The notes beneath the pieces are model-generated. The model had not been told where the DNA came from, searched no databases, and saw only the letters and a list, made by a program, of their open reading frames with translations. A stretch of DNA of 64,000 nt, taken from contig JAFRYE010000067.1 of NCBI GenBank assembly GCA_017441265.1, positions 31,948 through 95,947 of the forward strand. The letters run 5' to 3'. The DNA is from Lachnospiraceae bacterium. GTDB lineage: Bacteria; Bacillota; Clostridia; Lachnospirales; Lachnospiraceae. Positions 8,293 through 16,536 of the stretch are shown here, in pieces. A program made the translations under genes and the position numbers. The first letter of the stretch is position 1; each line of letters begins with the position of its first letter.

Positions 8293-9020
8293 TGAAAGTC
8301 GATGTTACAAAGCTTGGGTATCGTGAGGTCAATGAGAAACTCCGCGAGTGCGGCAGTGAATGCACGCTCACGGGATGCCTCGGGCAGCGGTTCATCGCAG
8401 CCGGCATGGCGGATCGGGAGATCACGATCGAAGGAACGCCCGGCAATGCCCTCGGAGCGTACTTAAACGGCGCCGATATCAACGTCTGCGGCAATGCGCA
8501 GGACGCGGTGGGCGACACGATGAACGCCGGACGGATCGTTGTTCACGGCAACATCGGTGACGCTGCAGGCTACGCGATGCGCGGCGGCAAGATCTTTGTG
8601 CAGGGTAACGCCGGATACCGTGCGGGTATCCACATGAAGGCGTACAAGGAAAAAGTGCCGGTGATGGTGATCGGCGGCTCCTGCGGAAGCTTCCTCGGGG
8701 AGTATCAGGCGGGCGGCGTGATCGTCGTATTGGGATTGACCAAACCGGGCGACCCGGAGCGAAAGATCGTCGGGAATTTTCCGTGCACCGGTATGCACGG
8801 CGGCAAACTGTACCTTCGTTCGAACGGCGAGGGCATCGCGTTCCCGTGGCAGGTGACTGCGAAGCCGGCGGAGGAAGAGGATCTGGCGCAGATCCGGGAG
8901 TATGTGAAGGAGTATTGCGAATTGTTCGGATGCGACGAGGCAGAGGTTATGAACGCGCCGTTTACGGTGGTGACTCCGGACAGCCGCAACCCGTACAAGC
9001 AGCTGTATGTAGCCAATTGA
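8292..9020 (+). CDS. Glutamate synthase, GXGXG-domain subunit
   Basis: A 242-residue protein made almost entirely of the GXGXG beta-helix domain that forms the C-terminus of classical GltB. The repeating glycine pattern is plain, for example GNALGAYLNGADI, GNAQDAVGDTMNAG, GNIGDAAGYAMRGG and GNAGYRAGIHMK. The domain is structural and holds the ammonia tunnel together. The ATG overlaps the preceding TAA by one base. It is followed 26 bases later by the glutamine synthetase gene. Confidence 0.93.
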   Translation: MKVDVTKLGYREVNEKLRECGSECTLTGCLGQRFIAAGMADREITIEGTPGNALGAYLNGADINVCGNAQDAVGDTMNAGRIVVHGNIGDAAGYAMRGGKIFVQGNAGYRAGIHMKAYKEKVPVMVIGGSCGSFLGEYQAGGVIVVLGLTKPGDPERKIVGNFPCTGMHGGKLYLRSNGEGIAFPWQVTAKPAEEEDLAQIREYVKEYCELFGCDEAEVMNAPFTVVTPDSRNPYKQLYVAN

Positions 9021-9046
9021 GTGTGAGTTGAGTCAGGGAGGAAGGT

Positions 9047-10255
9047 ATGAATTTTTCCGAGAAAGAAGTGTTGCAGTACATCGCGGAGGAAGATGTCAAG
9101 TTCGTGCGGCTGGCATTTTGCGACGTCTTCGGCGTGCAGAAAAATGTTTCCGTGCTTGCGGAGGAGTTGCCGCGCGCCTTTGAATACGGAGTCGCGTTCG
9201 ACGCTTCCGCGATCACCGGTTTCGGTGACGAGGAGCGGTCGGACCTGATCCTGCATCCGGAGGCGGACACGTTGACGCCCCTTCCGTGGCGCCCGGAACA
9301 CGGGCGCGTTGTTCGTATGTTCTGCCATATCACTTACCCTGACGGAACTCCCTTTGAATGCGATTCCAGAGCAATTCTGAAGAGGGCTGTCGAGGATGCG
9401 AAGGAGGCCGGACTGAAGTTCAAATTCGGTGCGGAGCAGGAGTTTTATCTCTTCGAGCTCGACGAGAACGGACAGCCGACCAACCGCCCGTACGATCGCG
9501 CGGGTTATATGGACATTGCGCCGGAGGACCGCGGTGAGAACATTCGCCGCGAGATCTGCCTCACGCTCGAGCAGATGGGCATCCGCCCGGAGAGCTCGCA
9601 CCACGAGGAAGGCCCCGGCCAGAACGAGATTGATTTCCGGTATTCGGACGCGTTGACGGCGGCTGACAACACGATGACATTCCAGACCGTCGTGCGCACG
9701 GTGGCCACGAGAAACGGTCTGTTGGCGGATTTTTCGCCCAAGCCGATGTCGGACAAGCCGGGCAACGGTTTCCACATCAACATTTCCGTGAGTTCTGAGG
9801 AAAATGAGGCCTTCGACGGGATGATCGCCGGCATTCTGGCGCACGTCGAGGAGATGACGGCGTTTTTGAACCCGACGGACGATTCCTACCGAAGACTCGG
9901 TCAGCGCAAGGCGCCGGGATACATTTCGTGGTCTTGCGAGAACCGCTCGCAGCTGATCCGGATCCCTGCCGTGACCGGCGGAAATCGCAGAGCAGAGCTT
10001 CGGTCCGCGGACCCCACGGCCAATCCGTATCTGGCATTTTCCCTGTTGATCTACGCGGCACTGGACGGTATTGAGAACAAGCTTCCGCTTCCCGCGGCAG
10101 CGGACATCAACCTCTTCCGCGCGGACGCAGCGACGCTTGCAAAATTCCGCAAATTGCCGGGAAGCCTTACGGCGGCGAGAGCCATCACGGCCGGAAGCGA
10201 GTTTGTGAAGAAGCATTTGCCGGAGTCCGTGATTCGGATCTACTGTCAGGATTAA
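9047..10255 (+). CDS. glnA: Glutamine synthetase, class I type (short)
   Basis: Forms glutamine and so completes the GS-GOGAT cycle with the synthase subunits encoded before it. Active-site motifs are intact: KFGAEQEFYLF, HHEEGPGQNEIDF, GNGFHINIS, NRSQLIRIP and RAELRSADPTANPYLA. The 402 residues are shorter than the usual 440-470, and the adenylylation loop tyrosine of proteobacterial enzymes is absent. Control is therefore likely by attenuation or by feedback. RBS GGAGGAAGG sits before ATG 9047. With glnN it makes two different glutamine synthetases in 10 kb. A glutamine synthetase-like amine ligase is possible but less likely in this setting. Confidence 0.9.
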   Translation: MNFSEKEVLQYIAEEDVKFVRLAFCDVFGVQKNVSVLAEELPRAFEYGVAFDASAITGFGDEERSDLILHPEADTLTPLPWRPEHGRVVRMFCHITYPDGTPFECDSRAILKRAVEDAKEAGLKFKFGAEQEFYLFELDENGQPTNRPYDRAGYMDIAPEDRGENIRREICLTLEQMGIRPESSHHEEGPGQNEIDFRYSDALTAADNTMTFQTVVRTVATRNGLLADFSPKPMSDKPGNGFHINISVSSEENEAFDGMIAGILAHVEEMTAFLNPTDDSYRRLGQRKAPGYISWSCENRSQLIRIPAVTGGNRRAELRSADPTANPYLAFSLLIYAALDGIENKLPLPAAADINLFRADAATLAKFRKLPGSLTAARAITAGSEFVKKHLPESVIRIYCQD

Positions 10256-10308
10256 GTTCGGGAGAAGTCCCGTGAAATGTCGAAACCAAAAGGAAGGGAG
10301 GACGCAGG

Positions 10309-10893
10309 ATGAGCCTTGAGATGCGGGTTTACAGCGTGTTGTTGGTGTCATCTTCCGCGGGATTTTGCGATACGATGCGGACGTTGCTCCCGGAGAATCG
10401 CTATTCGCCGGTGAAGACGGCAAACAGCGTGAGTGCAGCCAAGCGAATCCTCGCCGACCGCTCCTTTGACTTCGTGATCGTCAACTCACCGCTCACGGAC
10501 GGCACGGGGATGCAGCTCAGCATGGATGTGGCGGCAGGACGCAGCACGATCCCGCTGCTTCTGGTCCGCGGCGACATCTATCCGGAAGTATTCGACCGGA
10601 CGGTGGAATTCGGCGTCTATGTGCTCTCCAAACCGCTCTCGCAGGCGACGACAGCCGTCGCGTTGGCATGGATGGCAGCGTCGAGGGAGCGCCTTCGTCA
10701 ATCGGAGAAGAAGGAGTCGTCCTTTGAGGAGAAGATGGCGGAGATCCGCGTGGTCAACCGCGCCAAATGGCTATTGATCAGCGAGTTGAACATGACCGAG
10801 CCGGAGGCTCACCGCTACATCGAAAAGCAGGCAATGGACCGCTGTGTCTCGCGGCGTGTCGTGGCGGAGGACATCATCCGGACGTACTCGTAA
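10309..10893 (+). CDS. ANTAR-domain antiterminator with a degenerate receiver
   Basis: A 194-residue regulator. Residues 1 to about 120 follow the receiver fold, but the phosphoacceptor position holds Asn59 (FVIVNSPLTDG) and the acidic pair is replaced by serines (LLVSSSAG). The conserved Lys108 (LSKPL) remains. Residues 139-194 are an ANTAR RNA-binding domain (EIRVVNRAKWLLISELNMT..EAHRYIEKQAMD). A coiled stretch joins the two. ANTAR proteins bind hexaloop hairpins and prevent termination. The matching hairpins are at 3466, 3592 and 3881, so this protein probably regulates glnN-amt and its own operon. It is the last gene of the operon, and its stop abuts the opposing MerR gene with no spacer. 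Confidence 0.9.
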   Translation: MSLEMRVYSVLLVSSSAGFCDTMRTLLPENRYSPVKTANSVSAAKRILADRSFDFVIVNSPLTDGTGMQLSMDVAAGRSTIPLLLVRGDIYPEVFDRTVEFGVYVLSKPLSQATTAVALAWMAASRERLRQSEKKESSFEEKMAEIRVVNRAKWLLISELNMTEPEAHRYIEKQAMDRCVSRRVVAEDIIRTYS

Positions 10894-11742
10894 CTATTCC
10901 ACACACACAAACAAATACTTGTAGTAGGTATGGTTGGTCTCGTTGTCATAGAGGTTGATCATGCTGACGGAAAATAAATCGGAACAGGCCTTGAGCCTGT
11001 TCTTTTTTATGTACGAAACCATGCGGGCGTACGTGCGGTCGATGTCCGGCGCGTTGTGGTCGTGACAGCACAAAACGGCCCGTGTGGTCGGCAGCAAAAC
11101 GGCGGAATGGCCGTCCGGCGGGAGCAGGGAGAGGCTGATGACGTTGTTGTAGACGTAGCGCTTCTTTAAAAGATCCTCATAGGCGATGGTAACGCCGGAG
11201 AGGAAGGTTGAGAGGCCGTCGTCGGAGGCGGATTTTGCGAGGTGCGCGGAGATGTCCTTCGCGATGTCCGCAGTGTGGTACGCGCTGTTCTTCTTCCGGA
11301 TGGCGGTGTATGTGACGCTCATCTCGGGGATGTCCGCAAGGAACGGAACTCCCGGCTTTTTCTTCTCGAACTGACCGAGGATCCACATCCCAAGGTGCAG
11401 CGCCGCGATCTTTTTGTTGATGCTGTACAGTTCGCGCTGCATGTCGAGAATACGGGCGTTCACGAGCCGCAAAATGCCCTCCTTCGAAAGACTGTGGATG
11501 ATGTTGCCGATCTCGGCGAGGGAGCACCCGGCCTGCCGCATCGTGGAGATGAAGAAAAATGAGCTGATCTGCGACGCGGAGTAGTAGTGGTAGCCGTTGG
11601 AGGGATCCACCCACGGCGTCAGGATCCCGAGCTCATAGTAGTGCCGGAGCGTGTCCCGTGTCGTCAGGCAGAGTTTGGCAAACTGCCCCACCGTGAGCGA
11701 GTACTCCTGCCTGCGCGTGCTTCGTTCATCCTCGGAAATCAT
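10894..11742 (-). CDS. MerR-family regulator with a GyrI-like effector domain
   Basis: A 282-residue regulator. The N-terminal winged helix (residues 14-85) shows SLTVGQFAKLCLTTRDTLRHYYELGIL and NGYHYYSASQ, typical of MerR. A helical linker follows, and the C-terminal 150 residues resemble the ligand-binding domain of BltR/BmrR-type proteins. Start ATG 11742 follows GGGGAGG. It is divergent from the fatty-acid operon, whose promoter has the unusual 19-base spacer that MerR proteins correct, so it most likely controls that operon. The ligand is unknown; an acyl compound would fit. Its stop codon touches that of the ANTAR gene. Confidence 0.85.
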   Translation of the reverse strand: MISEDERSTRRQEYSLTVGQFAKLCLTTRDTLRHYYELGILTPWVDPSNGYHYYSASQISSFFFISTMRQAGCSLAEIGNIIHSLSKEGILRLVNARILDMQRELYSINKKIAALHLGMWILGQFEKKKPGVPFLADIPEMSVTYTAIRKKNSAYHTADIAKDISAHLAKSASDDGLSTFLSGVTIAYEDLLKKRYVYNNVISLSLLPPDGHSAVLLPTTRAVLCCHDHNAPDIDRTYARMVSYIKKNRLKACSDLFSVSMINLYDNETNHTYYKYLFVCVE

Positions 11743-11800
11743 ATGTTAAAACCTCCCCTCACGAATAAAAAACGGATTCTCAAATCTTTGGAAATTCCTC

Positions 11801-11831
11801 TTGACCTGGGGGTTACCCCCAAGAGTAGTAT
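11801..11831 (+). promoter_or_regulatory. MerR-type promoter of the fatty-acid operon
   Basis: -35 TTGACC (11801-11806) and -10 TAGTAT (11826-11831) are separated by 19 bases, too far for sigma-A alone. The spacer holds the dyad TGGGGGTTACCCCCA. Long spacers with a central dyad are the hallmark of MerR-activated promoters. The adjacent divergent gene encodes a MerR protein. Confidence 0.75.
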
Positions 11832-11904
11832 AGCAGCGAAAGACAGAAACCGCAACTGGAGTTTGCTCATTTTGCGGAAAAACATCAGACTAAAGGAGAT
11901 CACC

Positions 11905-12138
11905 ATGGAAGAGATTAAGGCAACCATCACCCGCATCATCGCGGAGTATCTGGATAAGGACGCATCGGAGATTTCGGCGGACGCCCGCTTTACGGAAATC
12001 GGGCTCGACTCCCTCGACATCATGGAGCTTGTGATGCAGATGCAGGAGGAGCTGGACTGCAAGATCGAGCTGACGCAGGAGATCACGACGATCGAAAAAC
12101 TGGCCGAGGTTGTTGCGGAGCAGAAGGCGGAAAGCTGA
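11905..12138 (+). CDS. acpP: Acyl carrier protein
   Basis: The 77-residue acidic carrier of growing acyl chains in type II fatty-acid synthesis. The phosphopantetheine attachment site is Ser36 in EIGLDSLDIMEL. The start at 11905 has AAAGGAG eight bases upstream. The frame stays open further upstream, through the promoter, but that part is not coding. First gene of the operon. Confidence 0.96.
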   Translation: MEEIKATITRIIAEYLDKDASEISADARFTEIGLDSLDIMELVMQMQEELDCKIELTQEITTIEKLAEVVAEQKAES

Positions 12139-12166
12139 CAACGGCTTGTGTTTGGGAGGATGTACC

Positions 12167-13120
12167 ATGGGAAACAATCCGATTTGTGAGATGCTCGGAA
12201 TCGATTATCCGGTGATTCAGGGCGGAATGGCGTGGATCGCCGACGCGGAGCTTGCGGCGGCGGTCTCCAACGCCGGAGGACTGGGATTGATCGCGGCGAT
12301 GAACTCGAACGGAGAACAGCTCCGTGCGCAGATCCGCCGCGCGAAAGAACTGACGTCGCGACCGTTCGGCGTGAACCTCATGCTGATGAGTCCGTACATT
12401 GCCGAGGCGGTCAATGTGGTGTGCGAGGAGAAGATCCCGATCGTCACGACCGGAGCCGGCAATCCGGCACAGTTTATGGAACAGTTGAAGACTGCAGGGG
12501 TGAAAGTCATCTGTGTGGTGGCGAGCGTCACTCTGGCGGTCATGTGTGAGCGCATGGGCGCGTGTGCGGTGGTGGCGGAAGGCTGCGAATCCGGCGGCCA
12601 TGTCGGAGAGACGACCACGATGGCGCTGGTGCCGCAGGTGGCCGACGCGGTGAGCATTCCCGTGATCGCTGCAGGCGGAATTGCCGACGGCCGCGGTATG
12701 GCGGCGGCGCTTTTGCTGGGAGCGAAGGCGGTGCAGATGGGCACCCGCTTTCTGACGGCGAAGGAGTGCAACGTTCATGCAAATTATAAAGCGAAAGTGC
12801 TTGCGGCGAAGGACCGCGACACGATCGTGACGGGCAAGACCTTAGGGCATCCGGTGCGGGCTCTCAAGAACCGGATGACAAGAGCATTTGCCGAGAAGGA
12901 ACACGACCCGAACACCACGCCCGAAGAGCTGGAGGCGATGGGCGCAGGTGCGCTTCGGAGAGCGGCACTCGAGGGCGATGTGCAGAACGGCTCGTGCATG
13001 TGCGGGCAGATCGCCGGCCTTGTGAGGAGCGAGGACAGCTGCGCGGACATCGTCCGCGGGATCTGCGCGGATGCGGAGATGCTGCTGGGCTCGGGTGCAG
13101 CCAAAGCGTTACTGCTGTGA
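12167..13120 (+). CDS. fabK: Enoyl-ACP reductase II (flavin type)
   Basis: Reduces trans-2-enoyl-ACP in the last step of each elongation cycle using FMN and NAD(P)H. The 317 residues match FabK in length. Hallmarks are YPVIQGGMAWIA at the N-terminus, AAVSNAGGLGLIAA, and the glycine-rich flavin phosphate site VIAAGGIADGRGMAAAL. No FabI is seen. ATG 12167 follows GGGAGGA. The frame extends upstream into acpP but lacks a better start. Confidence 0.95.
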   Translation: MGNNPICEMLGIDYPVIQGGMAWIADAELAAAVSNAGGLGLIAAMNSNGEQLRAQIRRAKELTSRPFGVNLMLMSPYIAEAVNVVCEEKIPIVTTGAGNPAQFMEQLKTAGVKVICVVASVTLAVMCERMGACAVVAEGCESGGHVGETTTMALVPQVADAVSIPVIAAGGIADGRGMAAALLLGAKAVQMGTRFLTAKECNVHANYKAKVLAAKDRDTIVTGKTLGHPVRALKNRMTRAFAEKEHDPNTTPEELEAMGAGALRRAALEGDVQNGSCMCGQIAGLVRSEDSCADIVRGICADAEMLLGSGAAKALLL

Positions 13121-13137
13121 GAAAGCGGGGAGTGAAC

Positions 13138-14064
13138 ATGGGAAAGACGGCGTTTCTCTTTGCAGGCCAGGGGAGCCAATATCCGGGCATGGGAAGAGAA
13201 TTATACGAATTACGCGCAGAAGTGCGAGAGCTGTTCTCCGCGGCGGAGCAGATCCGCCCGGGGACGCTTGCGCAGATGTTCGACGGCACGGAGGACGAGC
13301 TGCGGCGCACGGACAACACGCAGCCGTGTCTGTTCCTGGCGGATCTTGCCGCGGCGGTCGCACTGGAGGCGGCAGGGATCTCGGCGGATGTCACCGCGGG
13401 ATTCTCTCTCGGGGAGATCGCGGCGCTGGCACAGGCCGGCGTGCTCGGCGCGGAGAACGCGTTCCGTCTTGTGTGCCGGAGAGGTTCGTTGATGCAGGCG
13501 GCCGCGGAGCGGGAGACCGGAAGCATGATCGCGGTCCTGCGCATGGACGCCGCGGAACTCGAGGCTCTGTGCGCGGAGAACGACGTGTATCCGGTCAATT
13601 ACAACTGTCCCGGGCAGATCGTGGTGTCCGGGCGGAAAGAGGCGACGGAGGCCGTGAAGGCGGCGCTTGCGGAGCGCGGCGTGCGCTTTGTCGAGCTTGC
13701 GGTGGGCGGACCGTTCCACACGCCGTACATGGCGCCGGCGTCAGAGAGCCTTCGGGAGGTTCTTCGCGGGATGCCGTTGCGGGCGCCCCGGATTCCTTTG
13801 TATGCCAACCGGACGGCTCTCCCGTATCCGGAGGAGAGTACCGGGATCGCCGTCACTGCGGCGGAGCAGATCTGCAATCCGGTTCGGTGGGAAGATACGC
13901 TCAGAAGGATGGCTGCCGACGGTGTGGACACATTTATCGAATGCGGACCGGGCAAGACGCTGGCGGGATTTGTGAAGCGGACCGTGCCGGGAGCAACAAT
14001 CTTCGGAGTGAGCGACGCGGCATCGCTTGCGGCATGCACGGAAGCTCTTGCCGCTCGGGCCTGA
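13138..14064 (+). CDS. fabD: Malonyl-CoA:ACP transacylase
   Basis: Loads malonate from CoA onto ACP. 308 residues, normal length. Shows FLFAGQGSQYPGMG at the start, the nucleophile Ser90 in GFSLGE, and the histidine motif GPFHTPYM. The usual GHSLGE is GFSLGE here, with Phe in place of the His next to the nucleophile, a change in a normally conserved position. ATG 13138 is 17 bases after the fabK stop and follows GGGGAG. Confidence 0.94.
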   Translation: MGKTAFLFAGQGSQYPGMGRELYELRAEVRELFSAAEQIRPGTLAQMFDGTEDELRRTDNTQPCLFLADLAAAVALEAAGISADVTAGFSLGEIAALAQAGVLGAENAFRLVCRRGSLMQAAAERETGSMIAVLRMDAAELEALCAENDVYPVNYNCPGQIVVSGRKEATEAVKAALAERGVRFVELAVGGPFHTPYMAPASESLREVLRGMPLRAPRIPLYANRTALPYPEESTGIAVTAAEQICNPVRWEDTLRRMAADGVDTFIECGPGKTLAGFVKRTVPGATIFGVSDAASLAACTEALAARA

Positions 14065-14086
14065 GCGCGGAAAAGTGAGGGAGAGT

Positions 14087-14827
14087 ATGTTACGACAAAA
14101 AACGGCCGTCGTGACCGGCGGCACGAGAGGGATCGGATTCGCGATAGCGAAGAAACTGGCCTCGCAGGGGGCGAATATCGCCGTCATCGCGACGCGCGGC
14201 GGTGAGGCCGCGGAGCGGGCGACGGAAACGCTTCGGCAGACCGGAGTCACCGCAAAACTGTATCTTTGCGACATCCGCGATTCGGCGGCGGTGGACGAGA
14301 CGGCGGCTGCGATCCTGCAGGATTTCGGAGCCGTGGACATTCTGGTGAACAATGCCGGGATCACGAGGGACAATGTCCTTCCGGGACTGAGTACGGCGGA
14401 CATCGATGACGTGATCGACGTGGATCTCAAGGGTGCGATCTTCGTGACGAAGGCATTTGTGCGCAGCATGATGCGTAAACGCAGCGGAAGCATCATCAAC
14501 ATCAGTTCGGTGGTCGGTCTGATGGGGAATCGCGGGCAGGCCAACTATGCGGCAGCCAAGGCCGGATTGATCGGCTTTACGAAGACGGTCGCGAAGGAGT
14601 ACGGCGGGAGAGGGATCCGCTGTAACGCAGTCGCACCGGGATACATCGCCACCGAGATGACGGCGGCGCTTGGCGACGAGCAGCGGGAAATGCTTGTGAA
14701 AAACCTTCCCCTCGGCCGTCCGGGCGAACCGGAGGACGTGGCGGACGCGGTGCTTTTTCTGGCGGGTGACGGATCCCACTATATCACTGGCGAAGTGATC
14801 AAAGTGGACGGAGGAATGTATGTCTAG
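14087..14827 (+). CDS. fabG: 3-oxoacyl-ACP reductase
   Basis: NADPH-dependent short-chain dehydrogenase that reduces 3-oxoacyl-ACP. 246 residues. The cofactor motif TGGTRGIG is at residues 10-17, with NNAG near 90, the catalytic serine in INISSVVG and the YAAAK lysine motif. ATG 14087 follows GAGGGAG. The 3' end overlaps fabF by eight bases. Confidence 0.95.
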   Translation: MLRQKTAVVTGGTRGIGFAIAKKLASQGANIAVIATRGGEAAERATETLRQTGVTAKLYLCDIRDSAAVDETAAAILQDFGAVDILVNNAGITRDNVLPGLSTADIDDVIDVDLKGAIFVTKAFVRSMMRKRSGSIINISSVVGLMGNRGQANYAAAKAGLIGFTKTVAKEYGGRGIRCNAVAPGYIATEMTAALGDEQREMLVKNLPLGRPGEPEDVADAVLFLAGDGSHYITGEVIKVDGGMYV

Positions 14828-16052
14828 AGTAGTGGTGACAGGTATGGGAGTGATCACTCCCGTGGGTAATTCGATCGATGAGTTTTGGGAAAATGTGAAG
14901 ACCGGCGTGTGCGGCGTTGACCGTATCAGCCGCTTCGATGCGAGCAGACTGAAGGTTCATCTGGATGCGGAGGTCAAAGGCTTCGATCCGAAGACCTGGT
15001 ATGACACCGTGCAGGAGATCCGCCGGTCGGATCTGTATATGCAGTATGCGATGGCCGCCGCAAAGCAGGCGGTTGACGCAAGCGGTATCCTGACGGAGGT
15101 TCTGGACCGGGAGCGCCTCGGGGTGTACATCGGTTCGGGAATCGGAGGGATCAATACGACGCTCCGGGAGACCGGGCGCCTGACGGAGAAGGGACCCGAC
15201 ATGGTATCCCCGTTCTTCGTGCCGATGATGATCAGCAATATGGCGGCCGGAGCGGTCTCCATCCGCTTCGGGGCAAAGGGCCCGACCCTTCCGGTCGTGA
15301 CGGCCTGCGCGACTTCCACGCACACTATCGGGGAAGCGTACCGCGCGATCAAGCACGGGTATGCGGACGCGATCATCGCGGGCGGCAGCGAGGCTTCGAT
15401 CAACGAGCTGGCGATGGCCGGTTTCATCAACTGCCAGGCCCTCAATCTTGCGGAGGACCCGAGTGAGGGAAGCCTTCCGTTTGACAGGCGCAGAGCCGGA
15501 TTTGTCATGGGCGAGGGCGCGGGGATCGTCGTTCTGGAAGAATATGAACACGCGAAGAAGCGCGGCGCGAAGATCTATGCGGAAGTTGTCGGCTACGGTA
15601 ACACGTCCGATGCCTACCACATCACGGCTCCGGATCCGGAGGGCGACGGCGCCGTTCGGGCCATCCGCTCGGCAGTGACCGAGGCGGGGATCACCGATGC
15701 GGACGAGATCTACGTCAATGCGCACGGAACCGGCACACACTTAAATGATGCCATGGAGACGAAGGCTCTTAAGAAGGTGTTCGGAAAGAAGGCGTATGAG
15801 CTTCATGTGAGCTCCACGAAATCCATGACCGGACACATGATGGGAGCAACCGGCGCAGTCGAGGCGATCGCCTCCGTACTGGCGCTCTCGGAGGGTGTGA
15901 TCCCGCCGACGGTCGGCTACCGCGAGAAGGACGAGGAGTGTGATCTGGATTACACGCCGAACACGGCGGTCAGGGCCGATATCACCTGCGCGATCAGCAC
16001 GTCCTTAGGATTCGGCGGACACAACGCCTGCATCGCGTTTCGCAAAGTGTAA
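14820..16052 (+). CDS. fabF: 3-oxoacyl-ACP synthase II
   Basis: Condensing enzyme that extends acyl-ACP with malonyl-ACP. 410 residues, normal length. The catalytic triad is visible: Cys163 in VVTACATSTHT, His in YVNAHGTGTHLND, and His in SMTGHMMGATG. It starts inside the end of fabG (8-base overlap), consistent with coupled translation. No fabH, needed for the first condensation, is seen in this operon. Confidence 0.96.
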   Translation: MSRVVVTGMGVITPVGNSIDEFWENVKTGVCGVDRISRFDASRLKVHLDAEVKGFDPKTWYDTVQEIRRSDLYMQYAMAAAKQAVDASGILTEVLDRERLGVYIGSGIGGINTTLRETGRLTEKGPDMVSPFFVPMMISNMAAGAVSIRFGAKGPTLPVVTACATSTHTIGEAYRAIKHGYADAIIAGGSEASINELAMAGFINCQALNLAEDPSEGSLPFDRRRAGFVMGEGAGIVVLEEYEHAKKRGAKIYAEVVGYGNTSDAYHITAPDPEGDGAVRAIRSAVTEAGITDADEIYVNAHGTGTHLNDAMETKALKKVFGKKAYELHVSSTKSMTGHMMGATGAVEAIASVLALSEGVIPPTVGYREKDEECDLDYTPNTAVRADITCAISTSLGFGGHNACIAFRKV

Positions 16053-16064
16053 GGAGCGAAGGAT

Positions 16065-16514
16065 ATGAATTCGTTGGAAGAGTACGCAGCGCTTTTTGAG
16101 CGACTTGGGCTCACGGAACTGACCGTGGAGGAGGGCGACCGGAAACTCTGTATGAAGAAGGAGGCTTCCCGGCCGCAGCCGGAGCCTGCCGGTATATATA
16201 AAGCCGCGCCTGCGAAGGCGGCGCCGGAAACTGCGGCGGATACTGCCGCAGAGGCAGCACAGACCGAAGAACCGAAGAGTGTGCGCACCGGAGAGGTTGT
16301 CCGCTCACCGCTTCTCGGGGTATTTTACGCCCGCGTCGGCGGCGAGGTCAGACGCATCGGTGAGCAGGTCCGCAAAGGCGACGTTTTGTGCACCATCGAG
16401 GCGATGAAGATGATGAACGAGGTGGTCTCTCCCGCAGACGGCGTGATCACCGAGATCCTGGCGGCGGACGGCGCACTTGTGGAGTATAACCAGGAGTTGT
16501 TTGTGATCGGCTGA
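16065..16514 (+). CDS. accB: Biotin carboxyl carrier protein of acetyl-CoA carboxylase
   Basis: 149 residues. Carries biotin on Lys115 in the motif IEAMKMMNEV, within a C-terminal biotinyl domain (about 75-149). Residues 35-70 are an Ala/Pro/Glu-rich flexible linker, usual in AccB. It works with accC, accD and accA downstream to make malonyl-CoA. Confidence 0.95.
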   Translation: MNSLEEYAALFERLGLTELTVEEGDRKLCMKKEASRPQPEPAGIYKAAPAKAAPETAADTAAEAAQTEEPKSVRTGEVVRSPLLGVFYARVGGEVRRIGEQVRKGDVLCTIEAMKMMNEVVSPADGVITEILAADGALVEYNQELFVIG

Positions 16515-16536
16515 GAACAGCCGTGTGAGGGACGAC

